64,000 nucleotides of DNA from Roseiflexus sp034432635 (GTDB lineage Bacteria > Chloroflexota > Chloroflexia > Chloroflexales > Roseiflexaceae). Below are positions 17,187 to 25,000 of the stretch, in pieces. The notes under the pieces were generated by a model. It was not told where the DNA came from and ran no database searches. It worked only from the letters and a program-made list of their open reading frames with translations. The translations under genes were made by a program, and so were the position numbers. The stretch spans positions 1-64,000 of the forward strand of contig DAOUBK010000055.1 in assembly GCA_034432635.1 (NCBI GenBank). The letters are read 5' to 3'. Every line of letters begins with the position of its first letter. Position 1 is the stretch's first letter.

Positions 17187-18036
17187 CAGGGATGCAGTAT
17201 CGGCAATACCGCTGGAGACGAAGTACGAACACTTGCAGGCGATCCTGCGCGCAATTGGTTCGGCGCTGATCGCATTTTCCGGCGGCGTTGACAGCACGCT
17301 GCTGCTCAAAGTCGCGCACGATACGCTGGGTGACCGCGCAATCGCGGCAACCGCCGACTCGGAAACCTACCCACGCGAAGAACTCGAACAGGCGCGGGCG
17401 CTGGCAGCGTTGATCGGCTGTCGCCATATCATCGTTCGTACCGATGAGTTGTCCGATGAACGCTACACGCGGAACCATCCGGATCGCTGCTACTATTGCA
17501 AGCGCACCCTCTTCACACACCTGCAGCCACTAGCGGCCGAACTTGGTGTGGCCGCCATTCTGTACGGTGCAATGGCTGATGATACCGGCGATCATCGTCC
17601 GGGTCATCGCGCGGCGCTTGAGTTTGCCGTGCGCAGTCCGTTGATCGAGGCGGGTCTGGGAAAACGCGAAATCCGCGAACTGGCGCGTCGCCTCGGCTTG
17701 CCGAACTGGAATAAGCCATCGTATGCCTGTCTCTCGTCACGGATCGCCTACGGGGAACGGGTGACCGTCGAGACGTTGCACGCGCTCGATGAGGCGGAAC
17801 GCTTTATGCGTCGGTTAGGGTTTTCACAGTTTCGCGTTCGCCATCACAATGTCATTGCGCGCATCGAGGTCATGCCCGACGAATTGCCGCTAGCCATTGC
17901 GCAACGCGAAGCGATTGTGGCGCATCTGAAGGCACTGGGGTACGTGTACGTCACACTCGACCTGCAGGGGTTCCGCAGCGGCAGTATGAACGAGATGCGC
18001 CGATCATCGCTCGCGGATATTGCACTGGTCGAATGA
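17179..18036 (+). CDS. larE: LarE, ATP-dependent sulfur transferase for nickel-pincer cofactor
   Basis: A 285-residue PP-loop ATPase. The PP-loop SGGVDST is at 34-40, a cysteine pair RCYYCK at 103-108, and a third Cys at 184 in KPSYACLSSR. LarE adenylates and sulfurates the pyridinium biscarboxylate made by LarB. In the Lactobacillus enzyme a single Cys gives up its sulfur; other LarE proteins carry three Cys that hold a [4Fe-4S] cluster and are not consumed. The three cysteines here fit the second type, but this depends on alignment I cannot run. The ATG at 17179 overlaps the larB stop and has AAAGGA upstream. Confidence 0.92.
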   Translation: MDDRDAVSAIPLETKYEHLQAILRAIGSALIAFSGGVDSTLLLKVAHDTLGDRAIAATADSETYPREELEQARALAALIGCRHIIVRTDELSDERYTRNHPDRCYYCKRTLFTHLQPLAAELGVAAILYGAMADDTGDHRPGHRAALEFAVRSPLIEAGLGKREIRELARRLGLPNWNKPSYACLSSRIAYGERVTVETLHALDEAERFMRRLGFSQFRVRHHNVIARIEVMPDELPLAIAQREAIVAHLKALGYVYVTLDLQGFRSGSMNEMRRSSLADIALVE

Positions 18037-18077
18037 TTGTGCCGCCTGCCTGGCAACGTGAGCGCAGACCCTGGTTT

Positions 18078-18830
18078 TTACCGCAGTTGCGGCGTGACAT
18101 ATTCGTCGCGTTGCCAGGCACTGAGATAGGGTTGGGGCCAGATCTCGCCGCGACGCACCTTCCAGTCATCTGGCGTGGTCGGACGGGAAATGCCGAAGTG
18201 CAGGTGGGGCGGTGTGCCGCGCGCATTGCCGCTCGTACCGGTGAACCCCAGCACCTGTCCAGCAGTGACGCGCACGCCTGGTTCAATACTATTGGCGATG
18301 CCCGAAAGATGCGATCCGTAGTAGCGCACGCCATTATCGCCGATGATCGCCACCGCAAGACCGCCGCGGAGCGCCGGATCGTCGGTGCAAGGCGACCACC
18401 GATCTTCATGGCTCACAAAATCCACGACACCATCGGTCACCGCAACGAACGCAACCCCGATGGGGCAAAAGATATCCGCTGCCGGGTAATCGTGGTGCGA
18501 CGATGAAATGGTGCACTCGTCACTGCTGACGGCGTAGACATAGATGCGCACAGCAGGCGATGGAACTGGCGTATAATCCGACATCACCACCGTCGGTGAC
18601 AGTGTTATCGCCGGTTCTACGTGCAGGATGGCAGCGGTTGCGCCAGCAGTGCTCGTTGTTTCAGCCGCAACCGGTGAATCGACAGGTAGCGCAGTTGCCA
18701 GCGCAACTATCTGTCTGGTCGGTGTCGGCGCTGTGCCCGGCGACGGAGCACAGGCGCAGGCACAGATGGTCAGCGTGCATACGACAACGATTTTCTTTAG
18801 AATAGCACACCTGTCTCCTGCCCTGATCAT
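18078..18830 (-). CDS. M23-family peptidase-like lipoprotein
   Basis: A 250-residue exported protein. The start at 18830 has GGAAGAGG upstream and gives a signal peptide ending in CTLTICACAC, a lipobox-like segment. A Pro/Thr/Ala-rich linker follows. The C-terminal LytM/M23 domain has the Zn ligands HHDYPAAD (HxxxD) and HLHF, with GVRYYGSHLSGI before them. M23 enzymes cleave peptidoglycan cross-bridges or, if degenerate, regulate amidases. The ligands look intact, so activity is plausible. Convergent with larE, with a 41-bp gap. Confidence 0.85.
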   Translation of the reverse strand: MIRAGDRCAILKKIVVVCTLTICACACAPSPGTAPTPTRQIVALATALPVDSPVAAETTSTAGATAAILHVEPAITLSPTVVMSDYTPVPSPAVRIYVYAVSSDECTISSSHHDYPAADIFCPIGVAFVAVTDGVVDFVSHEDRWSPCTDDPALRGGLAVAIIGDNGVRYYGSHLSGIANSIEPGVRVTAGQVLGFTGTSGNARGTPPHLHFGISRPTTPDDWKVRRGEIWPQPYLSAWQRDEYVTPQLR

Positions 18831-19003
18831 CACGCCTCTTCCAGATACTTCCAGAAACTCAGGATCACTCCGTCGGTTTCGAGCCGTCTGTCTTTTCATT
18901 ACAGGCGGGGAGTGCACACCTGAGTGCGGTGAGCGGTCACTGATGTAACTTCGCGCCGGAATCTGCATCTATAGAATGACAACACCAGGGAAAGGTTTCG
19001 ATC

Positions 19004-19258
19004 ATGAGTGAGACGAAGACACAGCCACGAGTCATCATATTCTCCACGCCGACCTGCTCGTTTTGCAATGCGGCGAAAAATTATTTCCGGCAAAAGGGGA
19101 TCAGGTTCAAGGATGTCGATGTGAGCAAAGACCCTGCCGCTGCACGCGACATGGTACGTCGCTCGGGACAACAGGGCGTACCGGTCATCGACATTGGCGG
19201 CAAGATCGTGGTCGGCTTCGACCGCCCCAAAATTGATCGGCTACTGGGCATTAAATAA
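19004..19258 (+). CDS. Glutaredoxin-family protein
   Basis: An 84-residue thioredoxin-fold protein with the active site CSFC (residues 18-21), the cis-Pro segment GVPVIDIGG and GFDRPKIDRLLG at the end, as in the NrdH/YruB-type glutaredoxins. It would reduce disulfides in the cytoplasm, using glutathione-like thiols or thioredoxin reductase. The specific partner is not readable. AAAGG lies upstream of the ATG. groES follows after 45 bp. Confidence 0.9.
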   Translation: MSETKTQPRVIIFSTPTCSFCNAAKNYFRQKGIRFKDVDVSKDPAAARDMVRRSGQQGVPVIDIGGKIVVGFDRPKIDRLLGIK

Positions 19259-19303
19259 CGATGCCAGACCAGACAGGAGTTCCAGACAAGGAGAAGACCA
19301 GCC

Positions 19304-19591
19304 ATGAGCGCAAATGGAATGGAACCAGGCATCCAGCCGTTAGGCGCACGAGTTCTGTTGAAACCCATCGAACAGGATGATCGCACGAGCAGCGGTATCT
19401 ACCTGCCGGACACCGCTAAAGAGAAACCACAACTCGGCGTCGTCATTGCAGTTAGCGATGACGAGGATATCAAAGTACAGGTCAACGATAGGGTGTTCTT
19501 CGCAAAGTATTCGGGCACAGAGATTACCTACAAAGGCGATACCTTTTTGCTGATGGACGCCGGCGACCTGCTGGCGCGCGTAACTGGCTAA
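19304..19591 (+). CDS. groES: GroES co-chaperonin
   Basis: A 95-residue Cpn10. Family landmarks are PLGARVLLKPIEQDDRTSSG, the mobile loop followed by IYLPDTAKEKPQLGVV, VQVNDRVFFAKYSGTEI and a C-terminal LLMDAGDLLARV. It caps GroEL. groEL does not follow, and no CIRCE inverted repeat is seen upstream. AAGGAG is at good distance from the ATG. Because groEL is absent here, the chaperonin must be encoded elsewhere. Confidence 0.95.
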   Translation: MSANGMEPGIQPLGARVLLKPIEQDDRTSSGIYLPDTAKEKPQLGVVIAVSDDEDIKVQVNDRVFFAKYSGTEITYKGDTFLLMDAGDLLARVTG

Positions 19592-19887
19592 TATTCAATC
19601 GTCTTTGCCGGTGAAGGGTCGGACCGGAGGGAGTATTCCTCTGGTCCTATCGTTTGTCGAAGTTCGATAAGCCGTCTTTCCCCAGACAACTTGATGATCG
19701 GCAAGGGAACGATCTGCGCCGGTGTGCTCACATACACCCTGCGAGGTTGCGGCGCAGAGTGTGCGTGGTTGTGCGTCTGAAGCGCAGGGGTTTGCCGTCG
19801 TGAAGTGTGATACAGCGTGCACGTCTTACCGATCGCTCCCTCGCTCACGGTACTTGATCTTCAGACAACACACTGTCTCCTCATCGT
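19592..19887. other. Intergenic region after groES, no confident gene
   Basis: About 300 bases without a gene I can support. An 86-residue minus-strand frame (19588-19848) fills it and overlaps the groES stop, but it has no family signature or ribosome site. I see no terminator-like hairpin with a T-tract immediately after groES. Confidence 0.4.
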
Positions 19888-19917
19888 TTGGCATCCAACC
19901 ATAGACTGTGCTATAAT
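19888..19917 (+). promoter_or_regulatory. Sigma-70-type promoter for the BMP transporter operon
   Basis: TTGGCA (19888-19893), 18-bp spacer, TATAAT (19912-19917). Transcription should start near 19924, giving a leader of about 125 bases before the ATG at 20049. Confidence 0.7.
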
Positions 19918-19937
19918 CGCGCCGACTCCGGAGAAAT

Positions 19938-20029
19938 GGCTTCAGCGTTCGGATCAGCGCGCGATGCCGTTATCACCGCGCGCGGCTGAAGCCGCTTGCA
20001 GATTCCTTATGCGCACCCGTTGCGGGTGC
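19938..20029 (+). ncRNA. Structured 5' leader, candidate regulatory RNA
   Basis: Nested stems: GGCTTCAGC (19938-19946) pairs with GCTGAAGCC (19985-19993). Inside it GCGCGCG (19957-19963) pairs with CGCGCGC (19977-19983). A separate hairpin follows, GCACCCG (20013-20019) with CGGGTGC (20023-20029) and a 3-base loop. All lie between the predicted transcription start and the ribosome site AGGAGG. No known riboswitch core is recognised, so this is either a new leader class, an attenuator, or a REP-like palindromic repeat. Confidence 0.45.
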
Positions 20030-20048
20030 ACCAGTGCAGGAGGCGAGT

Positions 20049-21125
20049 ATGCGCAGGTTACTCTCGTTCGTTACGTTGCTGCTCGTTGCAGCGCTGATTG
20101 CAGCGTGTGGCGGGCAGCCGGCTGGGACGCAACCGACCGCTGCTCCGGCGGCGACCACTGCCCCGGCTCAACCCACCGAAGCAGATTGCCCCAAACCGGA
20201 AGTGCTGTGCGTCGGTCTGGTTACCGACGTCGGCGAAGTTGACGACAAAAGCTTCAATCAGTCAGGCTGGGAAGGCGTCCTGCGCGCTCAGCGCGAACTT
20301 GGTGCGATCGTCAACTATGTCGAAACCAAAGATGCCAAGGACTACGCTGCCAACATCGGTCTCTTCATCGAGAAGGGGTACGATGTGATCGTGACCGTCG
20401 GCTTCGCATTGGGCGAAGCGACGATTGAGGCAGCGAAAGCGCATCCCGAAGTGAAATTCATCGGCGTCGATCAGTTCCAGGCTGAAGTGACGCCAAACGT
20501 TGCCGGGCTGATCTTTGCGGAAGACAAGGCAGGCTTCCTCGCCGGCGTCCTGGCCGCCGAGATGTCGAAGAGCAACAAGATTGCTGCTGTGCTCGGCACA
20601 AACCTGGTTCCGCCGGTCGTCGCCTTCAAGGAAGGGTATGAGAATGGTGCAAAGTATGTCAAGCCCGACATCCAGGTCATTTCGACATACCATCCGGGCG
20701 GTCTCGATACAGCCTTCACTGATCCGAAGTGGGGCGCCGATCAGGCCAAACTGGCGATTGACCAGGGCGCCGATGTGATCTTCGGCGCCGGTGGGAAGAC
20801 CGGCAACGGTGCACTGATCGAGACAGCAGCGGCAGCGAGTAAAGGGGTCTACTGCATCGGCGTGGATACCGATCAGTGGGAGACGGTGCCGGAGGCGCGC
20901 CCCTGCCTGATTTCGAGTGCGATGAAACTGATCACGCCGGGCGTCTTTGATTTGATTACGAAGGCGAAGGAAGGAAACTTCCCGTCGGGCAACTATGTCG
21001 GCGAAGTCGGTCTGGCGCCGTTCCACGACTTCGATACGCAGATTCCGGCTGAGGTGAAGGCGAAGATTGCCGAGATCGACAAGGGTCTGCGCGACGGATC
21101 GATTTCGACCGGCTATAATCCGTGA
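20049..21125 (+). CDS. BMP-family nucleoside-binding lipoprotein
   Basis: A 358-residue substrate-binding protein of an ABC transporter. The lipobox LIAAC gives lipidation near residue 20. A Thr/Ala/Pro linker follows. The Bmp/Med domain starts VGLVTDVGEVDDKSFNQSGW, a strong family mark. In this family (PnrA, BmpA, YufN/NupN) the ligand is usually a nucleoside. The ATG at 20049 has GGAGG at good distance. The next three genes encode two permeases and an ATPase. A perfect hairpin follows the stop. Confidence 0.95.
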   Translation: MRRLLSFVTLLLVAALIAACGGQPAGTQPTAAPAATTAPAQPTEADCPKPEVLCVGLVTDVGEVDDKSFNQSGWEGVLRAQRELGAIVNYVETKDAKDYAANIGLFIEKGYDVIVTVGFALGEATIEAAKAHPEVKFIGVDQFQAEVTPNVAGLIFAEDKAGFLAGVLAAEMSKSNKIAAVLGTNLVPPVVAFKEGYENGAKYVKPDIQVISTYHPGGLDTAFTDPKWGADQAKLAIDQGADVIFGAGGKTGNGALIETAAAASKGVYCIGVDTDQWETVPEARPCLISSAMKLITPGVFDLITKAKEGNFPSGNYVGEVGLAPFHDFDTQIPAEVKAKIAEIDKGLRDGSISTGYNP

Positions 21126-21130
21126 GACTG

Positions 21131-21165
21131 ATCGGGCTATCTCTGTATCGTAGAGATAGCCCGAT
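21131..21165. terminator. Perfect 14-bp hairpin between the binding protein and permeases
   Basis: ATCGGGCTATCTCT (21131-21144) and AGAGATAGCCCGAT (21152-21165) form a perfect 14-bp stem with a 7-base loop, six bases after the binding-protein stop. No T-tract follows. It fits a partial terminator or mRNA-stabilising stem that keeps the binding protein more abundant than the permeases. Confidence 0.6.
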
Positions 21166-21251
21166 ACGCGTTGGTGTACGCCGCGCAGAATCTCCGGTCG
21201 CGGCCTGCGCGGCATTCTCCTATTGTGCCCATCCCCATCAGGAGCCACTCG

Positions 21252-22367
21252 ATGGAACGTGCTGAGTCGCAATCTTCTCCCCGGATGGATCGCCGGATTC
21301 AGATATGGGGGATGGTGCGGGCTGCTGTTGTGCCTGTAGCGTCGGTGGTCGTCGCGCTGATGATCGGCGCTGTGATCATTGCCATCTCGGGTGCAAATCC
21401 GATCGTGGCGTACAGCGCGTTGTTCGAGGGCGGGCTGGGAAGCGGGCGGGCGTTCTCGCGCACGCTCGAAAAGGCAACGCCGCTGATCTTCGGTGGTCTG
21501 GCAGTATCGCTGGCGTTCAAGTGCGGTCTGTTCAACATTGGCGCCCAGGGGCAGTTGCTCCTGGGTGCTGTGTTTGCAGCATTTATCGGTTTCAGCCTTC
21601 AGGGTCTGCCGTCTGCGCTGTATATTCCGCTGGCGCTGCTGGTCGGTGCACTCCTGGGTGCATTGTGGGCGGCGATTGCCGGTGTGCTCAAAGCGTTCAC
21701 CGGAGCGCACGAAGTGATTACGACGATTATGCTCAACTTCGTTGCCTTCAACCTGACCGACTGGTTGGCGGATGGACCCTGGAAGGACCGTACGCCGGGA
21801 AATATCGTGGCGCGTACCCCGGCGGTCGTGCCCGAGGCGCGTCTGCCCGATATTGCCGGAGTGCCGCTGGGGATCATGCTGTCAGTACTGGCAGCGATTG
21901 CGGTCTGGTGGCTGATATGGCGCACAACGATTGGCTTTGAGTTGCGTACAGTCGGGCAGAATGCCAGTGCGGCGAAGTATGCCGGCATTTCGGTGCGCCG
22001 GATGACAGTGCTGGCGATGGTTGCCAGCGGATTTCTCGCCGGGTTGGGTGGCGCCGTTGAAACGCTGGGTGTGGTTGGACGGTTTCAGCCGGGGTTCAAT
22101 GTCGGTCTTGGGTTCAACGCCATCACCATTGCGCTGCTGGCGCGTACCAATCCGATTGCAGTCATCCCGGCGTCGCTGCTGATCGGTATGATGCAGGCGG
22201 GCGCCAGCCGGATGCAGTTCAATTCGGGTGTGGCGTCTGAAATCATTGATGTCATCCTGGCGTTGATCCTGTTCTTCGTTGCTGCCGATAGTATTATTCG
22301 TCGGGTGCTGCGCCTCCGTGCCGAAGAGGGCGAACGGGTGACGCTGAGCAGTGGTTGGGGTTCGTAG
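21252..22367 (+). CDS. BMP-type ABC transporter permease 1
   Basis: A 371-residue inner-membrane protein of the RbsC/BPD_transp_2 family. Several helices are visible, with the typical GGLAVSLAFKCGLFNIGAQGQ segment and the later GQNASAAKYAGIS coupling region. It pairs with the second permease to form the pore for a nucleoside. The ATG at 21252 has CAGGAG upstream. Twelve bases separate it from the next gene. Confidence 0.92.
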   Translation: MERAESQSSPRMDRRIQIWGMVRAAVVPVASVVVALMIGAVIIAISGANPIVAYSALFEGGLGSGRAFSRTLEKATPLIFGGLAVSLAFKCGLFNIGAQGQLLLGAVFAAFIGFSLQGLPSALYIPLALLVGALLGALWAAIAGVLKAFTGAHEVITTIMLNFVAFNLTDWLADGPWKDRTPGNIVARTPAVVPEARLPDIAGVPLGIMLSVLAAIAVWWLIWRTTIGFELRTVGQNASAAKYAGISVRRMTVLAMVASGFLAGLGGAVETLGVVGRFQPGFNVGLGFNAITIALLARTNPIAVIPASLLIGMMQAGASRMQFNSGVASEIIDVILALILFFVAADSIIRRVLRLRAEEGERVTLSSGWGS

Positions 22368-22379
22368 AGGGAGAGCGGT

Positions 22380-23420
22380 ATGCAGATCACTGGTAGCATG
22401 GCGCGACCGGCAGCGGTGCGGATTCCATGGCTGACGATCGGGGTGTGGGGCGCGCTGGCGATCCTGGTTCTGATTGCCTACATTCGCGCGCCACAGGGGA
22501 CAACTGCAGTGCTCACCTCGACGATTCGCCAGTCTACGCCGATCATTCTCGGCGCCCTGGCAGGCATTATGTGCGAACGGTCGGGCGTGATCAACATCGG
22601 CATCGAAGGGATGATGCTGATCTCCGCCTTCCTTGGCTTTCTGTTCAATGTATGGACCGGTGACCTGCTCCTGGCGACACTCGGCGCGGTGCTGGTCGGC
22701 GCAGCGGTCGGCGCATTCCACGCACTGATGTCGATCACCCTCAAAGTCGATCAGATTATCGCCGGTACGGTGATCAATATCCTGGCAATCGGAACGACCG
22801 GCTATTTCTACCAGCAGGGGTTGACAACCCGCGGGAAGTTGACGCCGGTGAGCATTCCTTTCTTTGCCGACATTCCGATCATCGGTCCGGTGTTCTTCAG
22901 CAATCCGCCGATCACCTATGCCTCGCTGATCCTCATCGTCGTCATTCACGTGCTTCTGTTTCGCACCGCCTGGGGGTTGCGCACACGCGCCGTCGGCGAA
23001 CATCCGGCGGCTGCCGATACGGTTGGTATCGTGGTCAATCGGGTGCGCTACATCAACGTCATCATCGGTGGCATGCTTGCAGGGCTTGCGGGTGCGTTCC
23101 TGACACTCGAGTCGGTCGGTTCGTTCGAACGCAATATGACCAATGGGCGTGGTTTCGTGTCGCTAGCGGTGATGATTTTCGGGAAGTGGACGCCGTTCGG
23201 TGCCTGGGGTGGTTCGTTGCTGTTCGGGTTCGCGAACGCCTTGCAATCGCAGATCCAGTTTCTCAAGAACCAGTTGCCCTCCTGGCTGGCGTGGATTGGC
23301 GATCTGCCGCCACAGTTCATCGGAATGCTGCCGTATGTGTTGACGATTGCCGTGCTGGCGGGGTTCGTCGGTCGCGCCCGCCCGCCCGCAGCGATTGGAA
23401 AAGTGTACGAGAAGGAATGA
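22380..23420 (+). CDS. BMP-type ABC transporter permease 2
   Basis: A 346-residue permease of the same family as the preceding one. Landmarks are ILGALAGIMCERSGVINIGIEGMML (residues about 55-80; shorter form GVINIGIEGMML) and the cytoplasmic coupling loop RTRAVGEHPAAADTVGI. Eight or so helices. The start has GGGAGAG upstream. The last codons overlap the region of the ATPase ribosome site. Confidence 0.92.
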   Translation: MQITGSMARPAAVRIPWLTIGVWGALAILVLIAYIRAPQGTTAVLTSTIRQSTPIILGALAGIMCERSGVINIGIEGMMLISAFLGFLFNVWTGDLLLATLGAVLVGAAVGAFHALMSITLKVDQIIAGTVINILAIGTTGYFYQQGLTTRGKLTPVSIPFFADIPIIGPVFFSNPPITYASLILIVVIHVLLFRTAWGLRTRAVGEHPAAADTVGIVVNRVRYINVIIGGMLAGLAGAFLTLESVGSFERNMTNGRGFVSLAVMIFGKWTPFGAWGGSLLFGFANALQSQIQFLKNQLPSWLAWIGDLPPQFIGMLPYVLTIAVLAGFVGRARPPAAIGKVYEKE

Positions 23421-23422
23421 CC

Positions 23423-25000
23423 ATGAGCGCCGGGTCTGAGATTGTTCTTGAAGCGCGCAATATCACCAAACGTTTCCCCGGTGTGGTTGCCAATGAGCAG
23501 GTCAGCCTGAAACTGCATCGCGGCGAAGTGCTGGCGCTCCTCGGCGAAAATGGCGCCGGTAAGACAACGCTGATGAATATCCTCTACGGCATGTACCATC
23601 AGGATTCTGGTGAGGTGCTGATCCGCGGTGAACCGGTGCGGATCAGTGGACCGAGCGAATCGATCAAAAGCGGGATCGGCATGGTTCATCAGCACTTTAT
23701 GCTCGTGCCGGTCTTTACTGTTGCAGAAAATATCATCCTCGGCGCAGAAATCGGGAAAGGTCCTTTTCTCGACCTCAACGTCGCCCGTCAGCGGATCCGT
23801 GAACTGTCGCACCAGTACAATCTCGCGGTCGATCCCGATGCGTATGTGAAAGATCTCTCGGTTGGTCAGCAGCAACGGGTCGAGATTATTAAGGCGCTCT
23901 ATCGCAAAGCCGATATCCTGATCCTCGATGAACCGACGGCAGTGCTGACGCCCCAGGAGACCGGAGAACTCTTCGCAATTATTCGTTCGCTCACAGCGCG
24001 TGGCGCGTCGGTCATTTTCATCTCACACAAGTTGAAGGAAGTACTGGCGATTGCCGACCGGATTATGGTGCTGCGGCGTGGGCGGGTCGTCGGTGAAACG
24101 ACGCCGCGCGAAGCCACTGAACGCAGTCTGGCGGAAATGATGGTAGGGCGCAGTGTTATGCTGGAGGTCGATAAAGGTGAAGCGCATCCCGAAGCACCGG
24201 TGCTGACCCTCGATCACGTGACCGTGCTCGACGATCGGGGGCAGCAGGTGGTCAATGAGGTTTCGCTCGAAGTGCACGCGGGTGAAATCATGGGAATTGC
24301 CGGCGTCCAGGGGAATGGTCAGACCGAACTGGTCGAAGCGATCACCGGCTTGCGCCCAGTTCGTTCGGGACGGGTGCTGATCAACGGGCGCAATGTAACA
24401 AATGCGTCACCTCGTCGCATCAGCGAAACCGGGTGTGCTCACGTCCCGGAGGATCGCCAGGAGGATGGGCTGGTGCTGACCTACAGTGTCGCCGACAACC
24501 TGGTGCTCAACACGTACTATATGCCGCCGTTTGCGCACGGCATCGTGCGCGATGATCGCGCGATCCTCGACCATGCGAGGCGGTTGATCGCGCGCTACGA
24601 TGTGCGCACACCCAGCCCGTTGACTCCGGTATCGGCGCTCTCCGGCGGCAACAAACAGAAGGTCATTATTGCGCGCGAGCTTTCGCGCGAGGGGCGCCTG
24701 CTGATCGCTGCCCAGCCCACCCGTGGCATCGACGTCGGCTCGATTGAGTTCATTCACCAGCAGATCGTCGCCGAACGCGACCGTGGTGCCGCTGTGCTGC
24801 TCGTATCGGCGGAACTCGATGAGATCATGGCGCTCTCCGACCGGATTGCCGTAATGTATCACGGGAAGATCGTGGCAACCCTGCCTACCGCCAGTGCCAC
24901 ACGCGAGGAGTTGGGGCTGCTCATGGCAGGCGCGCAACCGGCGAATGTTCCGCACGAAGCAGTCACCAACGGACGCGCAACAGTTGACGTTCAGCGCTAA
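23423..25000 (+). CDS. BMP-type ABC transporter ATPase (double ABC domain)
   Basis: A 525-residue protein with two ABC domains. First domain: Walker A GENGAGKTT, signature LSVGQQQRVEI, Walker B LILDEPTAV. Second: degenerate Walker A GVQGNGQTE, signature LSGGNKQKVIIARELS and AAQPTRGID in place of Walker B DEP. This asymmetry is normal for sugar/nucleoside importers of the RbsA/YufO type. ATG 23423 is preferred over the overlapping ATG at 23417 because GAAGGA then has six bases of spacing. The stop overlaps that of the convergent gene. Confidence 0.94.
   Translation: MSAGSEIVLEARNITKRFPGVVANEQVSLKLHRGEVLALLGENGAGKTTLMNILYGMYHQDSGEVLIRGEPVRISGPSESIKSGIGMVHQHFMLVPVFTVAENIILGAEIGKGPFLDLNVARQRIRELSHQYNLAVDPDAYVKDLSVGQQQRVEIIKALYRKADILILDEPTAVLTPQETGELFAIIRSLTARGASVIFISHKLKEVLAIADRIMVLRRGRVVGETTPREATERSLAEMMVGRSVMLEVDKGEAHPEAPVLTLDHVTVLDDRGQQVVNEVSLEVHAGEIMGIAGVQGNGQTELVEAITGLRPVRSGRVLINGRNVTNASPRRISETGCAHVPEDRQEDGLVLTYSVADNLVLNTYYMPPFAHGIVRDDRAILDHARRLIARYDVRTPSPLTPVSALSGGNKQKVIIARELSREGRLLIAAQPTRGIDVGSIEFIHQQIVAERDRGAAVLLVSAELDEIMALSDRIAVMYHGKIVATLPTASATREELGLLMAGAQPANVPHEAVTNGRATVDVQR

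Noticed and set aside
19260..19303. CIRCE/HrcA operator upstream of groES
   Set aside because: No TTAGCACTC-N9-GAGTGCTAA inverted repeat is present.
19588..19848. An 86-residue minus-strand frame after groES
   Set aside because: No ribosome site, no domain, overlaps the groES stop and has biased His/Arg/Pro composition.
20262..21710. A 482-residue minus-strand frame across the BMP binding protein and permease
   Set aside because: It is antisense to two well-supported genes and has no recognisable domain; high G+C and codon bias create such shadows.
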